A stretch of DNA of 5,549 bases. Origin: Sphingomonadales bacterium. GTDB lineage: Bacteria; Bacteroidota; Bacteroidia; UBA7662. The translations under genes were made by a program, and so were the position numbers. Where the stretch lies: contig VHAW01000111.1 in the NCBI GenBank assembly GCA_016872225.1, positions 1 through 5,549 of the forward strand. Reading direction: 5' to 3'. A model generated the notes under the pieces. The model had not been told where the DNA came from, did no database searches, and worked only from the letters and a program-made list of their open reading frames with translations. This document shows, piece by piece, positions 1 to 5,549 of the stretch. The stretch's first letter is position 1; every line of letters begins with the position of its first letter.

Positions 1-122
1 GGAATGGTATCAACAATTTACAACAATGGAGCGTTGCCCTCAAGGCCATGGCGCTTCCTGATGCAGCGGATCGCATTGCAGAGGACATGCTTCAACTGTT
101 ACTGGAAGGAGGCAAGGTATGA
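1..122 (+). CDS. murG: MurG C-terminal tail (UDP-GlcNAc:lipid I GlcNAc transferase), 5' end outside window
   Basis: Reading from base 3, the frame is open for 39 codons and ends in TGA at 120-122. The visible residues run NGINNLQQWSVA, then ALPDAADRIAEDM, and end LLLEGGKV. The A-x-PDAA-x-RIA pattern is typical of the last helix of MurG, a GT28-family glycosyltransferase that transfers GlcNAc to lipid I to make lipid II at the inner face of the membrane. No catalytic or sugar-binding part is visible, so the assignment rests on this short helix and on its place directly before murC, the usual dcw order. The stop codon overlaps the murC start (ATGA at 119-122), which suggests translational coupling. 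The family assignment is fairly secure from context; the sequence alone would be weak. Confidence 0.82.
   Translation, partial: NGINNLQQWSVALKAMALPDAADRIAEDMLQLLLEGGKV
107..112 (+). promoter_or_regulatory. Shine-Dalgarno-like AGGAGG before murC
   Basis: AGGAGG lies six bases before the ATG at 119 and supports that start over the in-frame ATG at 128. It also encodes part of the Glu-Gly-Gly in the MurG tail. Bacteroidota as a group make little use of Shine-Dalgarno pairing, and no comparable motif is seen before ftsQ, ftsA or ftsZ here, so the match may be a by-product of the murG codons. Confidence 0.5.
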
Positions 123-1510
123 ACCCCATGGCCTATAATCGTTATTTCCTCGTGGGCATTGGAGGAATTGGTATGAGTGCCGTGGCCAGATTTCTTCTCA
201 GTTCAGGGAAGGAAGTTGCTGGCTACGATCGAACAGAAACGGATTTGACCCGAGCCTTATGCTCGGAAGGGGCCGTGATCCTTTATGACTTGGATTCCTC
301 GACTTGTCCGTCTCCCTTTGATGAGCACCCGGAACATTGTTTGGTGATTTATACTCCGGCCATTCCTTTGGATCATGTTTGGATGAATTTCTTCCGAAAC
401 GGTAACTATACAATCATCAAAAGAGCCAGGATGCTGGGCCTCTTGACTATGCGAAAGCCAACCATCGCAGTAGGTGGAACGCATGGTAAAACCACCACAT
501 CTTCGCTAGTGGCTCATTTGCTTCGCTGCGGTGGAGTGGATGTTACCGCCTTCCTAGGCGGATTAGGGGTGAATGCTACCAGCAATTTCATGATGGGTGG
601 CCCGGATTCTCTGATGGTGGTGGAAGCGGACGAATACGATCGTTCATTTCATGAATTGCAACCTCAATGGGCTGTGGTGACTAGTACCGATCCTGATCAT
701 CTTGATGTTTACGGTGATCCAAACACGGTGCTTAAATCCTATAAACAGTTTGCCGAATCCGCTAGCCGAACTTTGGTCACACGCAATGGTTTGGACTTAA
801 AATCCATGGAAGGTGTTGACCATCTTCGTTATGGGGATTCTTCTTGCATTTGGGCTGATAACATTGCCGTTTCAGAGGGTTATCTGTGGTTTGACTATTG
901 CGGGAAAACTGTGATCAAGGATATCCCGAGTATTCTTCCCGGAGACCATAACATCGAAAATGCATTGGCCGCCATCACCATTGCCTTGGAATGCGGGGTT
1001 AAGCCGGATGCGATTGCCCCTGCCATGGCCGATTTCAGAGGAGTTAAACGACGATTCGAGTATGTTGTCCGGGGCCGAAAGCGATGGTTGATAGATGACT
1101 ATGCTCATCATCCCCGAGAAATTGAAGCGTTGATCCGCGGAATACGGTTGATGCATCCTCATAGCCGTGTTTTGGGAATTTTTCAACCCCACCTATACAG
1201 CAGAACTCGGGATTTTGCACCTGAATTTGCGGCCTCACTTAGCAGCTTGGATTATTGTATGTTGTTACCCATTTACCCAGCAAGGGAATTACCCATGGCG
1301 GGCGTCAGTAGTGAAATGATCGCAACGTCCATGACATGCCCTGTTTCTTGCCTTTGTCCAGACGACTTGCAAAATGGGCGTTGGTTGGAAATAGTATGGG
1401 AGAATGATGCCGATTTACTCGTCACTATTGGCGCAGGGGACATTGATCAATACTTGCCTTTGCTTGTGGATCGAATTATGTTGGAATCAAATCAATCAGA
1501 ACCAAGATGA
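119..1510 (+). CDS. murC: UDP-N-acetylmuramate--L-alanine ligase MurC
   Basis: This 463-residue cytoplasmic enzyme joins L-alanine to UDP-MurNAc using ATP, the first step of peptidoglycan stem-peptide assembly. The three Mur-ligase domains are visible in order. The N-terminal UDP-binding Rossmann-like domain has GIGGIGMS at residues 13-20. The central ATPase has the P-loop GGTHGKTTT at 119-127 (Lys124), EADEYD at 169-174 with the likely metal ligand Glu169, DPDHLD at 191-196 and HNIENA at 277-282. The C-terminal domain has GVKRRFE at 308-314, DDYAHHP at 326-332, FQPHLYSRTRDF at 355-366 and GAGDI at 438-442. The TH-rich P-loop and DDYAHHP separate MurC from MurD, MurE and MurF. Length is normal for the family and no key motif is missing. 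The start at 119 overlaps the murG stop and has a good ribosome-binding match; Met4 (128) is a possible alternative. The gene also overlaps ftsQ by four bases. Confidence 0.97.
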   Translation: MNPMAYNRYFLVGIGGIGMSAVARFLLSSGKEVAGYDRTETDLTRALCSEGAVILYDLDSSTCPSPFDEHPEHCLVIYTPAIPLDHVWMNFFRNGNYTIIKRARMLGLLTMRKPTIAVGGTHGKTTTSSLVAHLLRCGGVDVTAFLGGLGVNATSNFMMGGPDSLMVVEADEYDRSFHELQPQWAVVTSTDPDHLDVYGDPNTVLKSYKQFAESASRTLVTRNGLDLKSMEGVDHLRYGDSSCIWADNIAVSEGYLWFDYCGKTVIKDIPSILPGDHNIENALAAITIALECGVKPDAIAPAMADFRGVKRRFEYVVRGRKRWLIDDYAHHPREIEALIRGIRLMHPHSRVLGIFQPHLYSRTRDFAPEFAASLSSLDYCMLLPIYPARELPMAGVSSEMIATSMTCPVSCLCPDDLQNGRWLEIVWENDADLLVTIGAGDIDQYLPLLVDRIMLESNQSEPR

Positions 1511-2283
1511 AAAGTATTATTGCAACTTGGTTGACAAGCCCCTCCATGAGGAAGGCCTTGAAAGGATTGAGGATGCTTGGCTCAGTAGCCTTATGTTTGA
1601 CGGCCTGGGGTTTTGCCCAAAATGATCTTGAGCAGGCTCCAACCGCAGCTGTTCGTATTCTGTGGGAAGACGTTCATGGCTTACATATGCTTAAGGAAAG
1701 CGATATTCACAGTCTTTTGGGGCCAGTTCAAGGCAAGTCCAAAGTAGAAATTTTTCTGAAAGAGCAAGCCCTGCAGAAATTGCCATATCTCGCAGATGCC
1801 CAGTTGTGTTATGGTGCAGATAATTATTTGAATGTCATTTTAAATCATAGAGAGCCCATTTTGAGGGTATTGCCTGAGAGAACTTCGGGGTACTATCTCG
1901 CAGTAGACGGGGTCGGTTTGCCGTTGAAACCTGATTTTGCGACTTCTGTTCCTTTATTGATAGGAATGATTCCTCAACGGGCTCCTTTGGCTAATCAACC
2001 ATACATCAGGGGTGTGTCCTTGGCGCTGAAAGTAAGGGAATGGATTACCAGGGATACCCTCTTGGAACCTATTATCACTCAATATGTGGTAGCGGGAGAA
2101 GATTCCAATGCACTGATTTTACGGACCGTTACAGGTCAGGAAATTTGGGTAGGCACCTCTATGGATCTGACCCATAAATTATTTAAATTATCTTCTTTTT
2201 ACAGGCTAGTACCGGTGGACTCTTCACCGGAGTCATTTCATCATATCAATTTAGTTTTCAAAAATCAAATCGTATGCCGTTAA
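1507..2283 (+). CDS. ftsQ: Cell division protein FtsQ (DivIB-like), Bacteroidota type
   Basis: The 258-residue product looks like a bitopic inner-membrane divisome protein. It has a short basic cytoplasmic N-terminus (Lys2, Arg15, Lys16, Lys19, Arg22), one hydrophobic segment at about residues 23-37, and a periplasmic remainder. The region at about 48-122 fits a POTRA-like fold followed by the start of the beta domain, with LPYLADAQL at 92-100 and REPILRV at 115-121. Then come YYLAVDGVGLPL at 129-140, the turn with the V-P-L-L-I-G strand at 148-153, and a C-terminal INLVFKNQIVCR. That arrangement is typical of Bacteroidota FtsQ, which is very divergent from the E. coli protein. In the family FtsQ recruits FtsL/FtsB and late divisome enzymes. 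The start is set by the ATGA overlap with murC; no strong Shine-Dalgarno site precedes it. The gene overlaps ftsA by 10 bases. The hydrophobic segment is short and could be read as a signal peptide, but position and C-terminal motifs favour FtsQ. Confidence 0.9.
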   Translation: MKSIIATWLTSPSMRKALKGLRMLGSVALCLTAWGFAQNDLEQAPTAAVRILWEDVHGLHMLKESDIHSLLGPVQGKSKVEIFLKEQALQKLPYLADAQLCYGADNYLNVILNHREPILRVLPERTSGYYLAVDGVGLPLKPDFATSVPLLIGMIPQRAPLANQPYIRGVSLALKVREWITRDTLLEPIITQYVVAGEDSNALILRTVTGQEIWVGTSMDLTHKLFKLSSFYRLVPVDSSPESFHHINLVFKNQIVCR

Positions 2284-3671
2284 ATTTCCCAACTTTTAGA
2301 CCCTCATCAAACCCTCAGCTTGCTCCAGCTGAGACTCCTGTTATCCAAGCCCCCGAAATGCCCTTGGTAGTCGGTTTAGATATTGGTACCACCAAAATTT
2401 GTGCAGTGGTGGGAATGCGTAATGCAAACGGCAAAGTAGACATCCTGGGTATGGGGAAGGCAGTCTCCCATGGGGTGAACCGTGGTACTGTTGCGAATAT
2501 TGAATTGACGGTTAAATCCATTACCGAGGCTGTTAACGAGGCATCTACCGCATCGGGTGTGGATATTGGCACGGTTAATGTGGGTATCGCCGGACAGCAT
2601 ATCCGTAGTCATCAGCAGCGAAATATGTTAACACGTCATGACCGGCAAACTGAAATATCTCGTGAAGATGTGGATCGTTTGCGTACTGAAATTTTTCGAG
2701 TTCCACAACAGGCAGGATATGAAATTATTAATGTTTTAGCTCAGGATTATATCGTCGATGGAGAGAAAGATATTACCAATCCCGTCGGCATGAGTGGCAT
2801 TACCTTGGAAGGAATGTTCCATGTCATTACGGGATCCGTTGGGGCGATCATGAACATCAAACGTTGCGTGGAGCGGGCTAATTTGGAAATTGAAGGCCTT
2901 ACCTTGGAACCGCTTGCATCCGCACAGGCTGTGTTAGGTGAAGATGAAAAGGAAGCTGGAGTGGTCCTCGTGGACATAGGTGGTGGAACTACAGATGTGG
3001 CTATTTTTCACCAGAACATTATTCGACACACTGCTGTCATCCCTCTAGGCGGCAATGTGATTACTCACGATATTCAAGAAGGATGTTCCGTGCTTTTTGA
3101 TCAGGCCGAGGCATTGAAGGTCCGTTTTGGATCGGCGGTAGCCCACAGCAATATGGCCAATGAGGTGGTTTCTATTCCCGGCCTTCGAGGCAGAGAGCCC
3201 AGAGAGGTAAGCGTACATACCCTGGCCAGCATTATCACGGCCCGCGTCAAAGAAATTATTAAGCACGTTCAGTTTGAAATACGGAACTCGGGTTTGGAAA
3301 AACGACTAAGTGCCGGAATTGTTCTTACGGGTGGGGGTGCTCAACTCCGTAATATCAAACACATTTTCTCAGTACTCACTGGCCTGGAGGCAAGGATTGG
3401 CGATTCTAGAGAACATCTGGGGAATGTGTCGGAAGAATTTAAGTCCCCTGTATATGCTACGGTGGCCGGGCTTGTTTTGACTTCTTTGGCTGAGATGGAT
3501 TACCGGGATAAGGCTCGAATTAAAACCGCCGAAGAAGAGGAGCTTTCCATAGACCAACAATCTAAAAATCCCCCGGGAACCATCGTTGCCGAAGGGCTTT
3601 TGGGGCGATTGCTACGAGGTTTAGGGGGTCTGTTGGCGGACCCTGATTTGAATCAACACAACCGACATTAA
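2274..3671 (+). CDS. ftsA: Cell division protein FtsA (actin-like FtsZ membrane tether)
   Basis: The 465-residue product carries the actin-fold nucleotide motifs of FtsA: phosphate 1 GLDIGTTK at residues 34-41, phosphate 2 DIGGGTTD at 234-241 and the adenosine motif IVLTGGGAQL at 349-358. The FtsA-specific 1C domain lies between them (about 110-195, including VGMSGITLEG at 171-180), which separates it from MreB and DnaK. An acidic spacer near 418-426 leads to a leucine-rich, amphipathic C-terminal helix at about 440-456 (GLLGRLLRGLGGLL) that fits the membrane-targeting sequence. FtsA polymerises at the membrane and binds the FtsZ tail. The ATG at 2274 lies inside the ftsQ end in another frame and follows A-rich bases. 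It gives a proline-rich extension of about 28 residues before the core. The in-frame ATG at 2358 (Met29) would give a conventional FtsA start, so the N-terminus is the least certain part. Confidence 0.96.
   Translation: MPLNFPTFRPSSNPQLAPAETPVIQAPEMPLVVGLDIGTTKICAVVGMRNANGKVDILGMGKAVSHGVNRGTVANIELTVKSITEAVNEASTASGVDIGTVNVGIAGQHIRSHQQRNMLTRHDRQTEISREDVDRLRTEIFRVPQQAGYEIINVLAQDYIVDGEKDITNPVGMSGITLEGMFHVITGSVGAIMNIKRCVERANLEIEGLTLEPLASAQAVLGEDEKEAGVVLVDIGGGTTDVAIFHQNIIRHTAVIPLGGNVITHDIQEGCSVLFDQAEALKVRFGSAVAHSNMANEVVSIPGLRGREPREVSVHTLASIITARVKEIIKHVQFEIRNSGLEKRLSAGIVLTGGGAQLRNIKHIFSVLTGLEARIGDSREHLGNVSEEFKSPVYATVAGLVLTSLAEMDYRDKARIKTAEEEELSIDQQSKNPPGTIVAEGLLGRLLRGLGGLLADPDLNQHNRH
3625..3644 (+). 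other. Hairpin in the last codons of ftsA
   Basis: GGGTCTG (3626-3632) pairs with CGGACCC (3637-3643) around a TTGG loop, giving a seven-pair stem with one G-U pair; a further G-U pair is possible at 3625/3644. It overlaps the codons for Gly451 to Pro457 in the membrane-targeting helix. It is not followed directly by a T-run, and 25 coding bases remain before the stop, so it is not a standard intrinsic terminator. It could affect mRNA processing or stability next to the AT-rich gap, or it may be a chance effect of Gly/Leu codons. Confidence 0.3.
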
Positions 3672-3767
3672 AGAATTAATATTTTATTACTCACATATTT
3701 TTTTCAATATTTTAATTAAAAAAAGAAAATAATTTTTTATAAAATTTTAAACATTTAAACCTAACCT
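3672..3767 (+). promoter_or_regulatory. AT-rich ftsA-ftsZ intergenic leader, possible ftsZ promoter region
   Basis: Only 11 of these 96 bases are G or C, and only two of them are G (3673 and 3725), against roughly 45% G+C in the flanking genes. It is the only gap in a cluster whose other genes all overlap, so it is the natural place for a separate ftsZ promoter or a 5' leader. It ends CCTAACCT directly before the ATG, with no Shine-Dalgarno match. No intrinsic terminator with a stable GC stem is present, so read-through from ftsA is also possible. Confidence 0.5.
3730..3737 (+). promoter_or_regulatory. Candidate Bacteroidota -7 element before ftsZ (weak)
   Basis: TAATTTTT matches the Bacteroidota housekeeping -7 consensus TAnnTTTG at five of six fixed positions, lacking the final G. 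A start site a few bases downstream would leave a leader of roughly 20-25 bases. No TTTG-like -33 element sits at the usual spacing; the nearest T-rich run (3697-3704) is too far away. In such AT-rich sequence a match of this quality is expected by chance. Confidence 0.18.
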
Positions 3768-5549
3768 ATGAACACAATCAGTAATTTTCAATTTAGTCTA
3801 GGCTCCAACCCCAACGCTATTATCAAAGTTATCGGTATTGGTGGAGCCGGTGGCAATGCCGTGAATCATATGTTTCAGAAAGGCATCAAAGATGTGGATT
3901 TCCTGGTCTGCAATACCGATTATCAGGCTTTAGAACGCAATTTGGTGCGTAACCGTTTGCAGCTCGGTCCTCACCTGACTGAAGGGCGTGGAGCAGGAAA
4001 TCAGCCAGAGATTGGAAGGCAGGCCGCTGTGGAAACGGTGGAGGATTTTAAGGAGCTTATCGGTTCTGATACTAAAATGGTTTTTATCACTGCCGGTTTG
4101 GGAGGTGGTACGGGGACGGGTGCGGCACCGGTATTGGCCGAGGCTTGCAGGGCGTTGGATATTCTTACGGTGGGCATTGTGACCTTACCATTCAGTTTTG
4201 AGGGAAAAAAGCGCTTGGAACAAGCCGAAATCGGTTTGCGAGAATTACGGCAATTCTGCGATACAACTTTGGTAATTAGCAACGATAAGGTTAGAGAATT
4301 GTTCGGGAACCTGGTTTTCAAAGAGGCATTTGCGAAGGCAGATGATGTGTTGGCTTCGGCCGCTAAGGGTATTGCTGAAATCATTACCGTGGATGGTTAC
4401 GTGAATGTGGATTTTGCCGATGTCAAAACAGTTCTTTATCGTAGTGGTAAGGCCGTGATGGGAACAGGGCAAGGCTTCGGTGAAAATCGTGCGATCGAAG
4501 CCGTTCGTATGGCTTTGTCATCTCCGCTTTTGAGTGAAAACGATATATCAGGTGCCAAGAATATTCTGATTAATTTGAGCAGCGGCTTGGAGGATCCAAT
4601 TCGGTTGGATGAAATTGGTGAAGTGAACGATTATGTCCAATTAGAGGCCGGTGCAGGAACGGATGTGATCTGGGGGAATTGCACGGACGATACCTTGGGG
4701 GATGCCTTGCGAGTGACGCTGATTGCCACTGGATTTGAGGGCCAGAACAACAGAAATTACGGATCTGATCATCGTCCGGTTGAGGTGGAATCCGGTGTTG
4801 TTCCGGGAGAGGTAAGGGATGTCACGGTGCATCAATTAGACGAAAAAGAGATTCAAATCGAGAATACCCAAAATGAAGAGATGAACGCCAAAGAGGCTTT
4901 GGTTGCGACCCGCAAAATACTGGAAAAGGAATGGGTTTTCAGTGAAGCCATCACCCCTGAACATGAGAATCAGCATCAAGAAAGCATAAAAGAAGAAGCT
5001 AATCTGCCGATGTTTACCGTGATTGACGAGGCGCCCCCCATGGAATTTAATCAAGTTGCTAGCGTTGAGCCTGCTGAAATGAATTTGTTCAACAATATCC
5101 TGAACCCGAAAGATAATGCGCCGATTAATCAGGTTCAGGAAGAGGCTTCTAGCCTTATGGAAATTCCTATCATTTCTGAATTTGGTTTGGAAAGCCAAAC
5201 GTCAATGATCTCTGAATCGACCCGGGAAGATGTCAATAACCAAAAAATTGTTATGGAACAAACCGAGATCAATCCATTCTTCGGTTACGACGGGACTGTG
5301 GAATGGGATTTGGCGGTTGATGAACCAACTTTGAATGGCGAGTTTATGGAAACTGAGCCCGAATCTGTAGAAGCTATACCAAATATGGTGGAACAAACCC
5401 AGCCAGTCTATGTCTCTGGACCTAATGAGGATGATGTTTTGACACGTTCACGTCAAAGGATCCAAAATTTGCGTAAACTGAATAGTCTGATCAATACGCC
5501 GGGGATGCCTACTCTGGAGGAGTTGGAGAAAGTGCCGGCTTATGTGCGT
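3768..5549 (+). CDS. ftsZ: Cell division protein FtsZ (tubulin-like GTPase), 3' end outside window
   Basis: The frame is open from the ATG at 3768 to the window edge, 594 codons without a stop. The product assembles the GTP-dependent Z-ring. The N-terminal nucleotide domain has VIGIGGAGGNAVN at residues 21-33, TEGRGAGNQPE at 71-81, the tubulin signature GGGTGTG at 112-118 and PFSFEGKKR at 141-149. The T7 synergy loop NVDFAD at 213-218 keeps Asn213, Asp215 and Asp218, so the GTPase should be active. The globular core ends near LRVTLIATGF (314-323). A linker of about 230 residues follows: between 331 and 550 I count 47 Asp/Glu and 10 Lys/Arg. A basic, probably helical segment (about 556-575) and LEKVPAYVR at 586-594 then resemble the conserved Bacteroidota C-terminal region that binds FtsA, so the stop is probably close beyond the edge. 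Total length is well above the roughly 380-400 residues of E. coli-type FtsZ. No Shine-Dalgarno site precedes the start, as is common in Bacteroidota. Confidence 0.97.
   Translation, partial: MNTISNFQFSLGSNPNAIIKVIGIGGAGGNAVNHMFQKGIKDVDFLVCNTDYQALERNLVRNRLQLGPHLTEGRGAGNQPEIGRQAAVETVEDFKELIGSDTKMVFITAGLGGGTGTGAAPVLAEACRALDILTVGIVTLPFSFEGKKRLEQAEIGLRELRQFCDTTLVISNDKVRELFGNLVFKEAFAKADDVLASAAKGIAEIITVDGYVNVDFADVKTVLYRSGKAVMGTGQGFGENRAIEAVRMALSSPLLSENDISGAKNILINLSSGLEDPIRLDEIGEVNDYVQLEAGAGTDVIWGNCTDDTLGDALRVTLIATGFEGQNNRNYGSDHRPVEVESGVVPGEVRDVTVHQLDEKEIQIENTQNEEMNAKEALVATRKILEKEWVFSEAITPEHENQHQESIKEEANLPMFTVIDEAPPMEFNQVASVEPAEMNLFNNILNPKDNAPINQVQEEASSLMEIPIISEFGLESQTSMISESTREDVNNQKIVMEQTEINPFFGYDGTVEWDLAVDEPTLNGEFMETEPESVEAIPNMVEQTQPVYVSGPNEDDVLTRSRQRIQNLRKLNSLINTPGMPTLEELEKVPAYVR

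Noticed and set aside
1404..1625. A 73-codon + strand open frame across the murC-ftsQ junction
   Set aside because: It lies out of frame with two well-supported genes that fully cover it, and its translation shows no recognisable domain.
3647..3684. Bacteroidota promoter using TTTG at 3647-3650 as the -33 element
   Set aside because: The bases 19-21 positions downstream (around 3670-3679) do not resemble TAnnTTTG.
3678..3714. Direct repeat AATATTTTA at 3678-3686 and 3706-3714, 28 bases apart
   Set aside because: Nine-base A/T words recur easily by chance in a gap that is about 88% A+T, and there is no third copy at the same spacing.
3672..3767. Intrinsic terminator between ftsA and ftsZ
   Set aside because: T-runs are present, but no GC-rich stem sits directly before them; the only stem (3626-3643) is too far upstream and inside ftsA.
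4001..4384. A 127-codon minus-strand open frame opposite the FtsZ GTPase core
   Set aside because: It is the reverse complement of the most conserved part of ftsZ and has no recognisable domain of its own.
5034..5039. Run of six C in ftsZ as a possible programmed frameshift site
   Set aside because: The FtsZ frame continues without a stop on both sides and reaches the conserved tail region, so no shift is needed.
4836..5198. A 120-codon minus-strand open frame opposite the FtsZ linker
   Set aside because: It is antisense to continuous ftsZ coding sequence, and its Phe/Leu-rich look follows from the Glu/Lys/Asn-rich sense codons.

Overview
The window is a stretch of the dcw (division and cell wall) cluster on the + strand, in the order murG (3' tail only), murC, ftsQ, ftsA, ftsZ (3' end cut off). 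It probably comes from a Bacteroidota bacterium. The grounds are the gene order with no murB or ddl between murC and ftsQ, MurC and FtsQ sequences of the Bacteroidota type (for example GYDRTET in MurC, and REPILRV and a C-terminal INLVFKNQIVCR in FtsQ), FtsA and FtsZ variants such as VDGYVNVDF, and a very long acidic FtsZ linker. I cannot place it below phylum or class level. Coding DNA is about 45% G+C by spot count, while the only real gap is about 11% G+C.

Layout: positions 1-122 hold the last 39 codons of murG. murC (119-1510) overlaps the murG stop by an ATGA junction, and ftsQ (1507-2283) overlaps the murC stop in the same way. ftsA (2274-3671) overlaps ftsQ by 10 bases. These tight overlaps suggest one transcript with coupled translation. 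A 96-base, extremely A+T-rich gap (3672-3767) then separates ftsA from ftsZ (3768 to the window edge at 5549, still open after 594 codons). No RNA genes, mobile elements, CRISPR arrays or minus-strand genes are supported, and the gap is the only non-coding stretch.

How the genes work together: MurG finishes lipid II, MurC adds the first amino acid (L-alanine) to UDP-MurNAc, FtsQ is a membrane-anchored divisome scaffold, FtsA is the actin-like membrane tether, and FtsZ is the tubulin-like ring polymer whose C-terminal tail binds FtsA. The window therefore links peptidoglycan precursor synthesis with the septal ring.

I found no undescribed system. The points worth a second look are modest: the long acidic FtsZ linker, the isolated AT-rich leader before ftsZ, a proline-rich N-terminal extension on FtsA, a hairpin inside the 3' end of ftsA, and a short, signal-peptide-like anchor in FtsQ.
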